From Alistipes sp. (GTDB lineage Bacteria; Bacteroidota; Bacteroidia; Bacteroidales; Rikenellaceae), in assembly GCA_021204515.1 (NCBI GenBank), contig JAJPZH010000033.1, positions 1-47,623 on the forward strand: 47,623 bases of DNA, read 5' to 3'. Below, one piece after another: positions 33,760 through 41,516 of this stretch. Below the pieces are notes generated by a model. That model ran no database searches. It was given only the letters and a program-made list of their open reading frames with translations, and was not told the origin of the DNA. The stretch's first letter is position 1, and each line of letters opens with the position of its first letter. The position numbers and the translations under genes were made by a program.

Positions 33760-35169
33760 ATGGCTCGCAAAAAGGCAAATTATCCCCTGATCGAGGGACT
33801 CGAAATAACGACGCTCGCCGCCGAAGGCAAGGCGATGGGACGCTGGAACGACGTGGTGGTGTTCGTGCCGCTGACCGTTCCGGGCGATGTGGTGGATGTG
33901 CAGATACGCTCCAAGCGCCGCCGGTTCATGGAGGGATTCGTGGTCCGCTACGTCAGAAAATCGCCGCTGCGCGCGGAGGCTTTCTGCGCCCATTTCGGGG
34001 TGTGCGGGGGCTGCAAGTGGCAGAACCTGCCCTACGAGGAGCAGCTGCGCTTCAAGACCGAGCAGGTGCGCGACCAGCTGACGCGCATCGGCAAGATCGC
34101 ACTGCCGCAGATCGCGCCCTGTCTGGGGTCGGAGCAGACCCGGTTTTACCGCAACAAACTCGAATTCACCTTCGCCGACCGCCGCTGGCTGACGCGCGAA
34201 GAGGTGGAGAGCGGAACGGACTTCGATGCCGCGCCCGCACTCGGATTCCATATTCCCAACATGTTCGACAAGGTGCTGGACATCGACAAGTGCTGGCTCC
34301 AGCCCGATCCGTCGAACGACATCCGCACCGCGACCAAACGCTTCTGCATCGAAAACGGCTACACGTTCCACAACGCCCGCGAACACCGGGGGCTGATGCG
34401 CAACATGATCGTCCGCACGGCTTCGACGGGCGAGGTGATGGTGATCGTGGTGTTCGGCGAGGACGACCGGGAGCGGATCGCCGCGCTGCTGGACCATCTG
34501 GCGGCGGAATTTCCGCAGATCACCTCGCTGTTCTACATCGTCAATACCAAGTTCAACGATTCGGTCGGGGACCTCGATCCGGTTTGCTACAAGGGGAAGG
34601 ACCATATCGTCGAAGAGATGGAGGGGCTGCGGTTCAAGGTGGGGCCGAAGTCGTTCTACCAGACCAATTCGGCGCAGGCGTACGAACTCTACAAGGTGGC
34701 GCGGGAGTTCGCGGACCTCAAGCCGGAGAACGTGCTTTACGACCTCTACACCGGAACGGGGACCATCGCCAACTTCTGCGCCGCGCGGTGCCGGAGAGTG
34801 GTGGGTGTGGAGTACGTGCCCGAAGCGATCGCCGATGCGAAGGTCAATTCGCAGATCAACGGCATCGGGAATACGGTTTTCTATGCGGGCGACATGAAGC
34901 AGGTGCTGAGCGACGGGTTCGTCGCCGCCAACGGCCGTCCCGACGTGATTATCCTCGATCCGCCGCGTGCGGGCGTCGATGAGCCGGTGATCGGGGTGAT
35001 TCTGCGCGCTGCGCCCGGGCGGATCGTCTATGTGAGCTGCAATCCCGCCACGCAGGCCCGCGATCTGGCGCTGCTCGACGCCGATTACCGCGTCGAGGCG
35101 GTACAGCCCGTGGACATGTTCCCCCATACGCATCATGTGGAGAATGTCGTGAAACTCGTTCGTCGATAA
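33760..35169 (+). CDS. rlmD: 23S rRNA (uracil-1939-C5)-methyltransferase, RlmD/RumA family
   Basis: A 469-residue TrmA/RumA-family RNA methyltransferase. An N-terminal TRAM domain (about 10-65) is followed by the iron-sulfur cysteines FCAHFGVCGGCKWQ (three Cys here, a fourth later). The SAM-dependent C-terminal domain has YDLYTGTGTIANFC, DVIILDPPRAGVDE and the catalytic VSCNPAT. It should methylate 23S rRNA. The family includes RlmC and RlmD with similar motifs, so the exact base is inferred. The ATG at 33760 follows the promoter by 18 bp; a frame from 33640 would begin upstream of the promoter. Confidence 0.92.
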   Translation: MARKKANYPLIEGLEITTLAAEGKAMGRWNDVVVFVPLTVPGDVVDVQIRSKRRRFMEGFVVRYVRKSPLRAEAFCAHFGVCGGCKWQNLPYEEQLRFKTEQVRDQLTRIGKIALPQIAPCLGSEQTRFYRNKLEFTFADRRWLTREEVESGTDFDAAPALGFHIPNMFDKVLDIDKCWLQPDPSNDIRTATKRFCIENGYTFHNAREHRGLMRNMIVRTASTGEVMVIVVFGEDDRERIAALLDHLAAEFPQITSLFYIVNTKFNDSVGDLDPVCYKGKDHIVEEMEGLRFKVGPKSFYQTNSAQAYELYKVAREFADLKPENVLYDLYTGTGTIANFCAARCRRVVGVEYVPEAIADAKVNSQINGIGNTVFYAGDMKQVLSDGFVAANGRPDVIILDPPRAGVDEPVIGVILRAAPGRIVYVSCNPATQARDLALLDADYRVEAVQPVDMFPHTHHVENVVKLVRR

Positions 35170-35401
35170 GATTCGGCGGTTTCGGGATATTCGGCGGGCG
35201 GATGCCGGCCCGGCGAACGGGCATTACGGGATCGTCCTGAGCGTCGAAAACCATGCGGCGGTCGATGCGGCTTTCCGCCGGGGCGTTGCGAAAGGCGCCG
35301 GGCCCGTCATGGAACCCGCTGCCGAACCGTGGGGCCGGCGCATCCGCTACGAGGCCGATCCCGAGGGCAACCCGGTCGAAATCGGGTCGTTCGGCGTATG
35401 A
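35153..35401 (+). pseudogene. Remnant of a VOC/glyoxalase-fold gene (C-terminal part only)
   Basis: The 306-bp gap between rlmD and the next gene carries, in a frame different from rlmD, about 80 codons without a start, following a TGA at 35150-35152. The last 60 read HYGIVLSVENHAAVDAAF, then EPWGRRIRYEADPEGNPVEI and GSFGV before TGA at 35399-35401. This matches the final strands of vicinal-oxygen-chelate proteins, in which the last Glu is a metal ligand. The N-terminal half is missing and no start codon or ribosome site is visible. It overlaps the last bases of rlmD. It is best read as the 3' remnant of a deleted gene. Confidence 0.7.
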
Positions 35402-35475
35402 TTCCGGAGAGGGGATGCAGTATTTCGGATTTTTGGCGTTTTATTTGCAAGACAGTTACCTAAAAAACGGAAAAT

Positions 35476-36162
35476 ATGAAAAAACTGATTTTAATGGCTG
35501 CGGTGGCGCTGATGGCGTTTCCCGCGGCGGCACAGATGCAGGAGGCTTTCCCCAGCTATATTCAGGTGAACGGACGCGCCGAGAAGGAGATCACGCCCGA
35601 CGAGTTCTACCTCTCGATCGTCATCAACGAGCGCGATTCGAAGGGCAAGATTTCGGTCGAGAGCCAGCAGCGCGACATGATCGCGGCCCTCAAGCGGCTG
35701 GGCGTGAACGTCGAGAAGCAGTTGAAGGTGGCCAACCTTTCGAGCGAATTCTTCAAGAAGAACACTTCGGTAGCGACGGCCAAGTACCAGCTTCAGCTGG
35801 GATCGTCGGCCGAGGTGGCCAAGGTATGGCAGGCGCTCGACGGACTCGGAATCTCGAACGTTTCGATCCTGAAGGTGTCGCACTCGAAGATCGACGAGTA
35901 TAAGGAGCAGGTGCGCGTCGAAGCGATGCAGAACGCCAAGCAGAGCGCCCGGACGCTGGCCGAAGCGATCGGGCAGAGCGTCGGCAAGTGCTTCTATATC
36001 TACGACTCGAACAACAACGTGATGCCGGTGATGTATGACAATATGGCCGTGATGCGCAGTGCGAAGGCGGGGTATGGCGAAGAGGCTGCTGCGGACGAAC
36101 CGCTCGACTTCAAGACTATCAAACTGCAGTACAACGTGCAGGCGAAATTCGTGCTGGAGTAG
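35476..36162 (+). CDS. SIMPL-domain (DUF541) exported protein
   Basis: A 228-residue periplasmic protein. The signal peptide is MKKLILMAAVALMAFPAAAQ. The SIMPL/DUF541 domain covers about 28-225: IQVNGRAEKEITPDEFYLSIVINERDSKG, a central NLSSEFFKKNTS, and the C-terminal FKTIKLQYNVQAKFVLE. The family, which includes E. coli YggE and mammalian SIMPL, is linked to stress tolerance and oligomeric ring assembly without a firm molecular role. Upstream, TTTATTTG at 35439-35446 is a possible -7 element, weaker than others here. A hairpin follows at 36180-36213. Confidence 0.88.
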   Translation: MKKLILMAAVALMAFPAAAQMQEAFPSYIQVNGRAEKEITPDEFYLSIVINERDSKGKISVESQQRDMIAALKRLGVNVEKQLKVANLSSEFFKKNTSVATAKYQLQLGSSAEVAKVWQALDGLGISNVSILKVSHSKIDEYKEQVRVEAMQNAKQSARTLAEAIGQSVGKCFYIYDSNNNVMPVMYDNMAVMRSAKAGYGEEAAADEPLDFKTIKLQYNVQAKFVLE

Positions 36163-36179
36163 CTCTCCGGCGGCATATG

Positions 36180-36213
36180 CGAAGAGGATGTCCCGCGAAG
36201 GGCGTCCTCTTCG
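36180..36213 (+). terminator. Hairpin after the SIMPL gene
   Basis: CGAAGAGGATG (36180-36190) pairs with CGTCCTCTTCG (36203-36213), with one G-T pair and a 12-nt loop. No long U run follows, so termination strength is uncertain. Confidence 0.6.
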
Positions 36214-36268
36214 TCGTCTCCGGGTGTAAAAAACGGCGCCGGATGATACGGATTCCGGAAATTTATAC

Positions 36269-36276
36269 TATCTTTG
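36269..36276 (+). promoter_or_regulatory. Candidate -7 element of cdd
   Basis: TATCTTTG at 36269-36276 matches TAnnTTTG and lies 30 bp before the cdd start. No clear -33 TTTG is seen at the right spacing. The following leader holds AGGAGGAG (36297-36304), four bases of spacing after its GGAGG core to the ATG at 36307. This is a strong Shine-Dalgarno sequence, unusual in Bacteroidetes and decisive for the start choice. Confidence 0.55.
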
Positions 36277-36306
36277 TTTACTTTGCCCCTTAAAAAAGGA
36301 GGAGTT

Positions 36307-36762
36307 ATGGAAAAGCAGTTTTGTTTCAACTACGAACATTATGCGGCTCTTGCCGGGATGTCCGATGCGGACCGCGAGCTGGTTCGGGAGGCCGAACGGG
36401 CCACGGCGAACGCCAATGCGCCCTATTCGAAGTTCCGGGTGGGGGCGGCCGCGCGGCTGCGCAGCGGGAAAATACTCTACGGAAGCAATTTCGAGAGCGA
36501 GGTCTATCCCGCGGGGCTTTGCGCCGAGCGGACGCTGATGTTCTATGCGCAGGCCAATTATGCCGACGATCCGATCGAGACGCTGGCGATCGCTTCCGAT
36601 CCTTCGGAGCGCGAATGCTATCCCTGCGGCCAGTGCCGTCAGGTGATGGTCGATGTCGAACGCCGTCAGGGTGTGCCCATGCGGGTCATCATGAGCGGCA
36701 GCGGCACGGCGACGGTCGTCGATTCGGCGTCGCGGCTGCTGCCCTTCACGTTCGTGCTCTGA
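36307..36762 (+). CDS. cdd: Cytidine deaminase
   Basis: A 151-residue zinc enzyme that deaminates cytidine and deoxycytidine to uridine forms in pyrimidine salvage. The zinc site is C72-A-E74 in PAGLCAERT, the Cys form of the usual H/C-A-E motif, plus P106-C107-x-x-C110 in YPCGQCRQ. NANAPYSKFRVGAA (35-48) is the substrate-binding start of the family. The ATG at 36307 is chosen because AGGAGGAG precedes it. A 104-bp spacer (36763-36865) separates it from the pseudouridine synthase; nothing notable was seen there. Confidence 0.94.
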   Translation: MEKQFCFNYEHYAALAGMSDADRELVREAERATANANAPYSKFRVGAAARLRSGKILYGSNFESEVYPAGLCAERTLMFYAQANYADDPIETLAIASDPSERECYPCGQCRQVMVDVERRQGVPMRVIMSGSGTATVVDSASRLLPFTFVL

Positions 36763-36865
36763 CCCGCAGCGAGCATGTCCGAGATACCGGCTTCGGCGGC
36801 GCGGCCCGCCAACGGCGGGGAAACGTTGCGTTGAAGTACAGGCCGCTTTTAGAAATACCCGAAAA

Positions 36866-37552
36866 ATGTTCACTCCCGAAGACATCCTTTACGAAGACAA
36901 TCACCTGCTGATCGTCAATAAACACTGCGGCGATCTGGTGCAGCCCGATCCGTCGGGCGAAAGCGCGCTCGAAGACCAGATAAAAGCCTTTATCAAACGC
37001 CGCGACGCTAAGCCCGGCGACGTGTTCCTCGGCGTGGTGCACCGCATCGACCGTCCGGTGAGCGGCGCGGTGCTGTTCGCCAAGACCTCGAAAGCCCTGA
37101 CGCGGCTCAACGAAATGATCCGCGAGGGCCGCATCCGCAAGGTTTACTGGGCTTTGACAGAACGGACGCCCGACCCCGAAAGCGGCGAACTGCGCCACTA
37201 CATCCTGCGTGACGGCCGTACCAACCGGTCGCGGGCCAGCGACGGGCCGAAGCCCGGCGCCAAAGAGGCGCGCCTGCGTTACGCGACGCTGGGGGCGGGG
37301 ACCAATTATACGCTCGTCGAGGTGGAGCTGCTGACGGGGCGCCATCACCAGATCCGCGCCCAGTTGTCGAAGATCGGGTGTCCGATCCGCGGCGACCTGA
37401 AGTACGGCGCGCGGCGTTCGCTGCCCGGCGGCGGAATCTCGCTTCATTCGCGGCGGGTCGAGTTCGAGCATCCCGTGCGGCGGGAACCCGTGAGCGTCAC
37501 GGCTCCCGCGCCTGCGGACGACAATCTGTGGGCTTATTTCGAAATTCATTAA
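36866..37552 (+). CDS. RluA-family pseudouridine synthase
   Basis: A 228-residue RNA pseudouridine synthase. The catalytic motif HRIDRPVSG (59-67) includes Asp62. The flanking ILYEDNHLLIVNKHCGDLVQ and KVYWAL, then the C-terminal LLTGRHHQIRAQLSKIGCPIRGDLKYGA, are characteristic of RluA/RluC/RluD relatives. It lacks the N-terminal S4 domain of RluC and RluD and is close in size to RluA and TruC-like proteins, so the RNA target is not set by sequence. The gene is followed after 14 bp by dtd. Confidence 0.9.
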   Translation: MFTPEDILYEDNHLLIVNKHCGDLVQPDPSGESALEDQIKAFIKRRDAKPGDVFLGVVHRIDRPVSGAVLFAKTSKALTRLNEMIREGRIRKVYWALTERTPDPESGELRHYILRDGRTNRSRASDGPKPGAKEARLRYATLGAGTNYTLVEVELLTGRHHQIRAQLSKIGCPIRGDLKYGARRSLPGGGISLHSRRVEFEHPVRREPVSVTAPAPADDNLWAYFEIH

Positions 37553-37566
37553 TTTACAAAAAAGAT

Positions 37567-38022
37567 ATGCGATTGCTGATTCAGCGTGTGAAGAGCGCTT
37601 CCGTCAGCGTCGGCGGCGACGAACTGTCCCGGATCGGGCAGGGGCTGCTGGTGCTGGTCGGCGTGGGCGTGGAGGACACGGACGAAGATATGGAGTATCT
37701 GGCGGGCAAGCTGGTCCGTCTGCGGATTTTCTACGACAGGCAGGGGGTGATGAACCTCGACGTGCGGCAGGTCGGCGGCGAAGTGCTGGTGGTGAGCCAG
37801 TTCACGCTGCAGGCTTCGACCCGCAAGGGCAACCGCCCGTCGTACGTCAGGGCGGCTCCCGAAGCCGTTTCGCGTCCGATGTACGAGCGTTTTACGGCCC
37901 GCGTGGCCGAACTGCTGGGCCGGGATGTGCCGACGGGGAAGTTCGGAGCCGATATGCAGGTGGCGCTGGTGAACGACGGTCCGGTGACCATCTGGATAGA
38001 TTCCAAAATGAGGGATTGCTAA
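37567..38022 (+). CDS. dtd: D-aminoacyl-tRNA deacylase
   Basis: A 151-residue enzyme that hydrolyses D-aminoacyl-tRNAs and mischarged Gly-tRNA(Ala), protecting translation. The N terminus MRLLIQRVKSASVSV is typical. The active-site block LVVSQFTLQA and the cross-subunit loop NDGPVTIWID with the Gly-Pro motif are present. Length and start agree with the family (about 145-150). It is 14 bp after the RluA-family gene and 14 bp before the nuclease lipoprotein. Confidence 0.95.
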   Translation: MRLLIQRVKSASVSVGGDELSRIGQGLLVLVGVGVEDTDEDMEYLAGKLVRLRIFYDRQGVMNLDVRQVGGEVLVVSQFTLQASTRKGNRPSYVRAAPEAVSRPMYERFTARVAELLGRDVPTGKFGADMQVALVNDGPVTIWIDSKMRDC

Positions 38023-38036
38023 CCTAAGAATAGAAG

Positions 38037-39560
38037 ATGAAAAGATTTTTGACTGTTTTGCTGGCGGGTGTTTCCGCGGCTTTCGCCTCCTGCGGAAACG
38101 ACGGCGCGGAGAAGGGGGACACGTGGTTCCTCAAACCCGAAGCGGTGGTTTCGGGAACGACGGCGGAGGTCTCCTGCCGCACGGAATTCGCCGACGGCGT
38201 GCTGACCGGGAGCGGCGCGGGGTTCGTATACGCGCGGATCGGAGCCGCGGACGGCTATTTCGACGCCGAGCCGGTGGAGGTGAACGGGAATGCGCTTTCG
38301 TGCCGTCTGAGCGACCTCGAACCCGAAACCGACTACTTGGTGTACGCTTATCTGGAGCTGGGCGGCGCAGGGCGCATGCAGAGCGAATCGGTCTCCTTCC
38401 GGACCGGGAAGGGAAGCGATCCGGGGAATGCGCCGGTATTCGGACAGCCCGCCTACTCGGAGGTGACATCCTCTTCGGCGACGCTGAGCTGTTCGTTCGC
38501 CTATCAGGGCGCGGAGCCTGTTTCCGAGGTTTATTTCCTCTGCGAGACGGGCGGCGTCCCGAAACGCGAAGCCGTGAGTGCGCAGCCCGGCGCGAAGAGC
38601 GTCCGGCTTTCGGGGCTGGACGCTTCGACGGACTATACGTTCCGTTTGTGCGTCGCTGCGGGCGGAAAGACCTATGAGAGCGGAGAGGCGGCCTTTACGA
38701 CCGATGCGGGCGACGGGCCCGGACCCGGTCCGAATCCGGGGCTGACGAAGTTTTCGGGCTGGCCCGAACTGCCCGTCGAGGTGAAGAACGGCGATTACCA
38801 TTACGCCTACCATACGATCAGCGACTTCAAGGTCGGAAACTACAACGCCCGCAACTACACGGTATGTTACAGCGCTGAGAATCACGGTCCCGTATGGGTG
38901 GCCGCGCCGCTGCACAACTGTTATGTGACCAAGAGCGGGAACCGCAGCTACAGTCAGGACCCGGATGTTCCGGCGGGCATACAGCCGGCGTCGAAGTCCC
39001 TCGCCGATCCCTACAACAAGGACCACATGCTGGGCAACCGCGAACGTTCGAGAACGGCCGTCATGCGCAGGCAGGTCTGCTATTACACCAATATCGCGCC
39101 CCAGCACGGCGGGACGTTCAATACGGGCGGCGGCGCGTGGAACAACATCGAAGACCTGATAGACACCTATTGGGATTCGACCGAGAGTGCCAATGTGGGC
39201 GATACGCTCTATGTGGTCGTCGGGGCTTACTACAAGACGTGGACCGACTCGTACGGCAATACGGCTTCGCCCAAGAAGGCCGCCTTCGGCGGTCAGCAGG
39301 CGGGCGTTCCGACCATGTTCTACTATGCCATGCTGCGGACGAAGAACGCCAAGTCCGGCAAATCGGTGTTGCGCTGTTCGCGCGAGGAGCTGCAGTGCGC
39401 GGCCTTCGTGATGAGCCATGCCATGCAGAAGGGGCACAAACCCTCGCGCAGCGATATGCGCAGCGTCGCGGAGGTCGAGCGGCTGAGCGGGTTCCAGTTC
39501 TTTACCAACGTGCCCAATGCGCCCAAGGATAGCTATAACCCTTCGGACTGGGGATTGTAG
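38037..39560 (+). CDS. Surface lipoprotein with two FN3-like domains and a DNA/RNA non-specific endonuclease domain
   Basis: A 507-residue lipoprotein with signal and lipobox AFASC (Cys19). Two fibronectin III-like repeats occupy about 30-122 and 130-225, each with the pattern LxxLxPxTDY plus YVYAYLELG or FRLCVAAGG. A Gly/Pro linker (GDGPGPGPNPG) leads to a beta-beta-alpha-metal nuclease domain (about 245-505). The catalytic block is NKDHMLGNRERSRT, with the single His as expected base; the common form is DRGH, so the Gly before His is replaced by Asp here. TNIAPQ supplies the metal-binding Asn. Likely outer-membrane anchored, it may break down external nucleic acid. The radical SAM gene starts 2 bp after its stop. 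Confidence 0.87.
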   Translation: MKRFLTVLLAGVSAAFASCGNDGAEKGDTWFLKPEAVVSGTTAEVSCRTEFADGVLTGSGAGFVYARIGAADGYFDAEPVEVNGNALSCRLSDLEPETDYLVYAYLELGGAGRMQSESVSFRTGKGSDPGNAPVFGQPAYSEVTSSSATLSCSFAYQGAEPVSEVYFLCETGGVPKREAVSAQPGAKSVRLSGLDASTDYTFRLCVAAGGKTYESGEAAFTTDAGDGPGPGPNPGLTKFSGWPELPVEVKNGDYHYAYHTISDFKVGNYNARNYTVCYSAENHGPVWVAAPLHNCYVTKSGNRSYSQDPDVPAGIQPASKSLADPYNKDHMLGNRERSRTAVMRRQVCYYTNIAPQHGGTFNTGGGAWNNIEDLIDTYWDSTESANVGDTLYVVVGAYYKTWTDSYGNTASPKKAAFGGQQAGVPTMFYYAMLRTKNAKSGKSVLRCSREELQCAAFVMSHAMQKGHKPSRSDMRSVAEVERLSGFQFFTNVPNAPKDSYNPSDWGL

Positions 39561-39562
39561 CG

Positions 39563-40519
39563 ATGTATGCGTGGGGCGATAACAGGCGGTTCAACTCCTA
39601 TTCGGGGTATTTTCGCCGCATGTTCGGCTGCCGCGTGCAGAAACTGTCGGTGGACGCCGGGTTCACGTGTCCCAACCGGGACGGCACGACCAGCCGGGGA
39701 GGATGTACGTTCTGCAATAACGGGGCGTTCACTCCCTCGTACTGCGTGCCGGCCAAGGGGGTGCGGCGGCAGATCGAGGAGGGGATCGAGTTCCACCGCA
39801 GGCGTTACCGCACGGCGTCGAAGTATCTGGTTTATTTCCAGTCGTTTTCGAACACCTATGCGCCGCTGGAGCGGCTGAAGGAGGTGTACGGCGAGGCGCT
39901 GGCGCATCCCGACGTGGCGGGCATCGTCGTCGGCACGCGGCCCGACTGCGTGGACGCCGAAAAGCTGGACTATTTCGCGGAGCTGGCGCGCGGGAGGTAC
40001 GTGGCCGTCGAGTACGGCATCGAATCGACGTACGACGAGACGCTGCGGGCGGTGAACCGCGGGCATGACTTCGCCTGCGCGCGCCGCGCCGTGGAGATGA
40101 CCGCCGCGCGGGGACTGCACGTCGGGGCGCACTTTATCCTCGGACTGCCGGGCGAGACGGACCGGATGCTGCTGGAGCAGGTCGCGGCGATCAATTCGCT
40201 GCCGCTCACGACGCTGAAATTCCATCAGCTGCAGGTTTTCCGCGGTACGGCGATGGCCGCCGAATACGACGCCGATCCCGGACGGTTCCGCTTCTGGGAG
40301 ATCGGCGAGTACATCGACCTTTTCGTCGAGGTGCTGCGCCGCCTGCGGCCCGATCTGGTCGTCGAGCGGTTTGCGAGCGAGGCTCCGCCCCGCTACCATT
40401 ACGGCCGCAACTGGGGACTGGTGCGCAACGAACAGCTGCTGGCGATGCTCGAAAAAAGATTGGAGCAGCGGAATGCGTATCAAGGCGAAATTTTTATACC
40501 TTTACAGTCGCTGAGATAG
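39563..40519 (+). CDS. TIGR01212-family radical SAM protein (YhcC-like)
   Basis: A 318-residue radical SAM protein. The iron-sulfur motif is FTCPNRDGTTSRGGCTFCNN, with one Cys followed by CxxC. YFQSFSNTYAPLERLK and GIVVGTRPDC are family blocks. AVEYGIESTYDETLRAVNRGHDF and HFILGLPGETDRMLLEQ complete the barrel. E. coli YhcC and related proteins have no established substrate. The gene starts 2 bp after the nuclease stop codon, so it is probably translated from that message. It ends 37 bp before the yitT promoter -33 element. Confidence 0.9.
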   Translation: MYAWGDNRRFNSYSGYFRRMFGCRVQKLSVDAGFTCPNRDGTTSRGGCTFCNNGAFTPSYCVPAKGVRRQIEEGIEFHRRRYRTASKYLVYFQSFSNTYAPLERLKEVYGEALAHPDVAGIVVGTRPDCVDAEKLDYFAELARGRYVAVEYGIESTYDETLRAVNRGHDFACARRAVEMTAARGLHVGAHFILGLPGETDRMLLEQVAAINSLPLTTLKFHQLQVFRGTAMAAEYDADPGRFRFWEIGEYIDLFVEVLRRLRPDLVVERFASEAPPRYHYGRNWGLVRNEQLLAMLEKRLEQRNAYQGEIFIPLQSLR

Positions 40520-40556
40520 GTTCGTACAGGCAGCGCCGCGGCAATCGGTAAATTTA

Positions 40557-40588
40557 TTTGCCATTGCGCCCGGCCTGCACTATCTTTG
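40557..40588 (+). promoter_or_regulatory. Promoter of the yitT-priA-comF operon
   Basis: TTTG (40557-40560), 20 nt, then TATCTTTG (40581-40588), both matching the Bacteroidetes consensus. The yitT ATG follows at 40620, giving a leader of about 25 nt. Confidence 0.82.
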
Positions 40589-40619
40589 CCTTTGCAACTG
40601 CTAATATTTCCGCAACGAA

Positions 40620-41516
40620 ATGAAACCCATCACTAAAGACCTGATGCTGAAGCCTGTCAAGGAGTATTTCCTGATGACGGTCGGCATGATCATGTACTCT
40701 TTCGCGTGGATCGGCTGCATCCTGCCCGCCAAAGGCGTCGGCGGAGGGGCCGCGGGTCTGTCGCTCGTGCTGTGCCATGCCGTCGAGGAGTGGCTCGGAG
40801 TCTCGATTCAGATCGGTACGATGGTATTCATCATCAACGGAATACTGCTGCTGATCGCAGGATTCATCATCGGCTGGAATTTCGGCGTGAAGACCGTTTA
40901 CTGTGTCATCGTGATTTCGGTGGGGATGAATTTCTGGCAGTCGGTGCTGCCGGAGGGCGACTTTCTCCATCTGGAGCGCATCCTGTCGGTGATTCTCGGC
41001 GGCATACTGGCCGGTATGGGCGTGGCGATGTGTTTCGCGCAGGGCGGCTCGACGGGCGGCACGGACATCGCCGCGATGATCATCAACAAGTACCGCACGG
41101 TCAGCTACGGCAAGATCGTCATCTATTCGGATTTCGTCATCATCGGATCGTCGATGCTCGTGGGATTTCATATCGACACGGTGATCTACGGCTATGTGAT
41201 GACGGCGGTCTTCGGCTATACGGTCGATATAATCATGGCCGGGAACCAGCAGTCGAGTCAGGTCTTCATCGTGACGCACGACTACGAGAAGATGGCCGAG
41301 GCCATCGTCGAAAATATCCACCGCGGCGTGACGCTCATCGACTCGCAGGGGTGGTACACCAAGAAACAGTCGAAGATCGTCATGGTGGTATGCCGCAAGC
41401 GCGAGACCGCGATGATTCTGAAATTCGTCAAGACGATAGATCCCGACGCCTTTATGACCGTGGGGTCGGTGATGGGCGTTTACGGCAAGGGATTCCAGAC
41501 GCTCAATAAAATCTGA
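40620..41516 (+). CDS. YitT-family membrane protein (DUF161/DUF2179)
   Basis: A 298-residue inner-membrane protein. Five hydrophobic segments lie between about residues 18 and 205 (MIMYSFAWIGCILPAKGVGGGAAGLSLVL is the characteristic first repeat; CFAQGGSTGGTDIAAMIINKY the second). A soluble DUF2179 domain covers about 220-296 (HDYEKMAEAIVENIHRGVTLIDSQGWYTKKQSKIVMVVC). The family is widespread and lacks a firm function. Its stop overlaps the priA start by one base (TGATG), suggesting coupled translation. Confidence 0.92.
   Translation: MKPITKDLMLKPVKEYFLMTVGMIMYSFAWIGCILPAKGVGGGAAGLSLVLCHAVEEWLGVSIQIGTMVFIINGILLLIAGFIIGWNFGVKTVYCVIVISVGMNFWQSVLPEGDFLHLERILSVILGGILAGMGVAMCFAQGGSTGGTDIAAMIINKYRTVSYGKIVIYSDFVIIGSSMLVGFHIDTVIYGYVMTAVFGYTVDIIMAGNQQSSQVFIVTHDYEKMAEAIVENIHRGVTLIDSQGWYTKKQSKIVMVVCRKRETAMILKFVKTIDPDAFMTVGSVMGVYGKGFQTLNKI

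Noticed and set aside
35153..35401. Intact small VOC-domain gene
   Set aside because: No start codon exists in the frame after the TGA at 35150-35152 before the conserved part, and half of the fold is missing.
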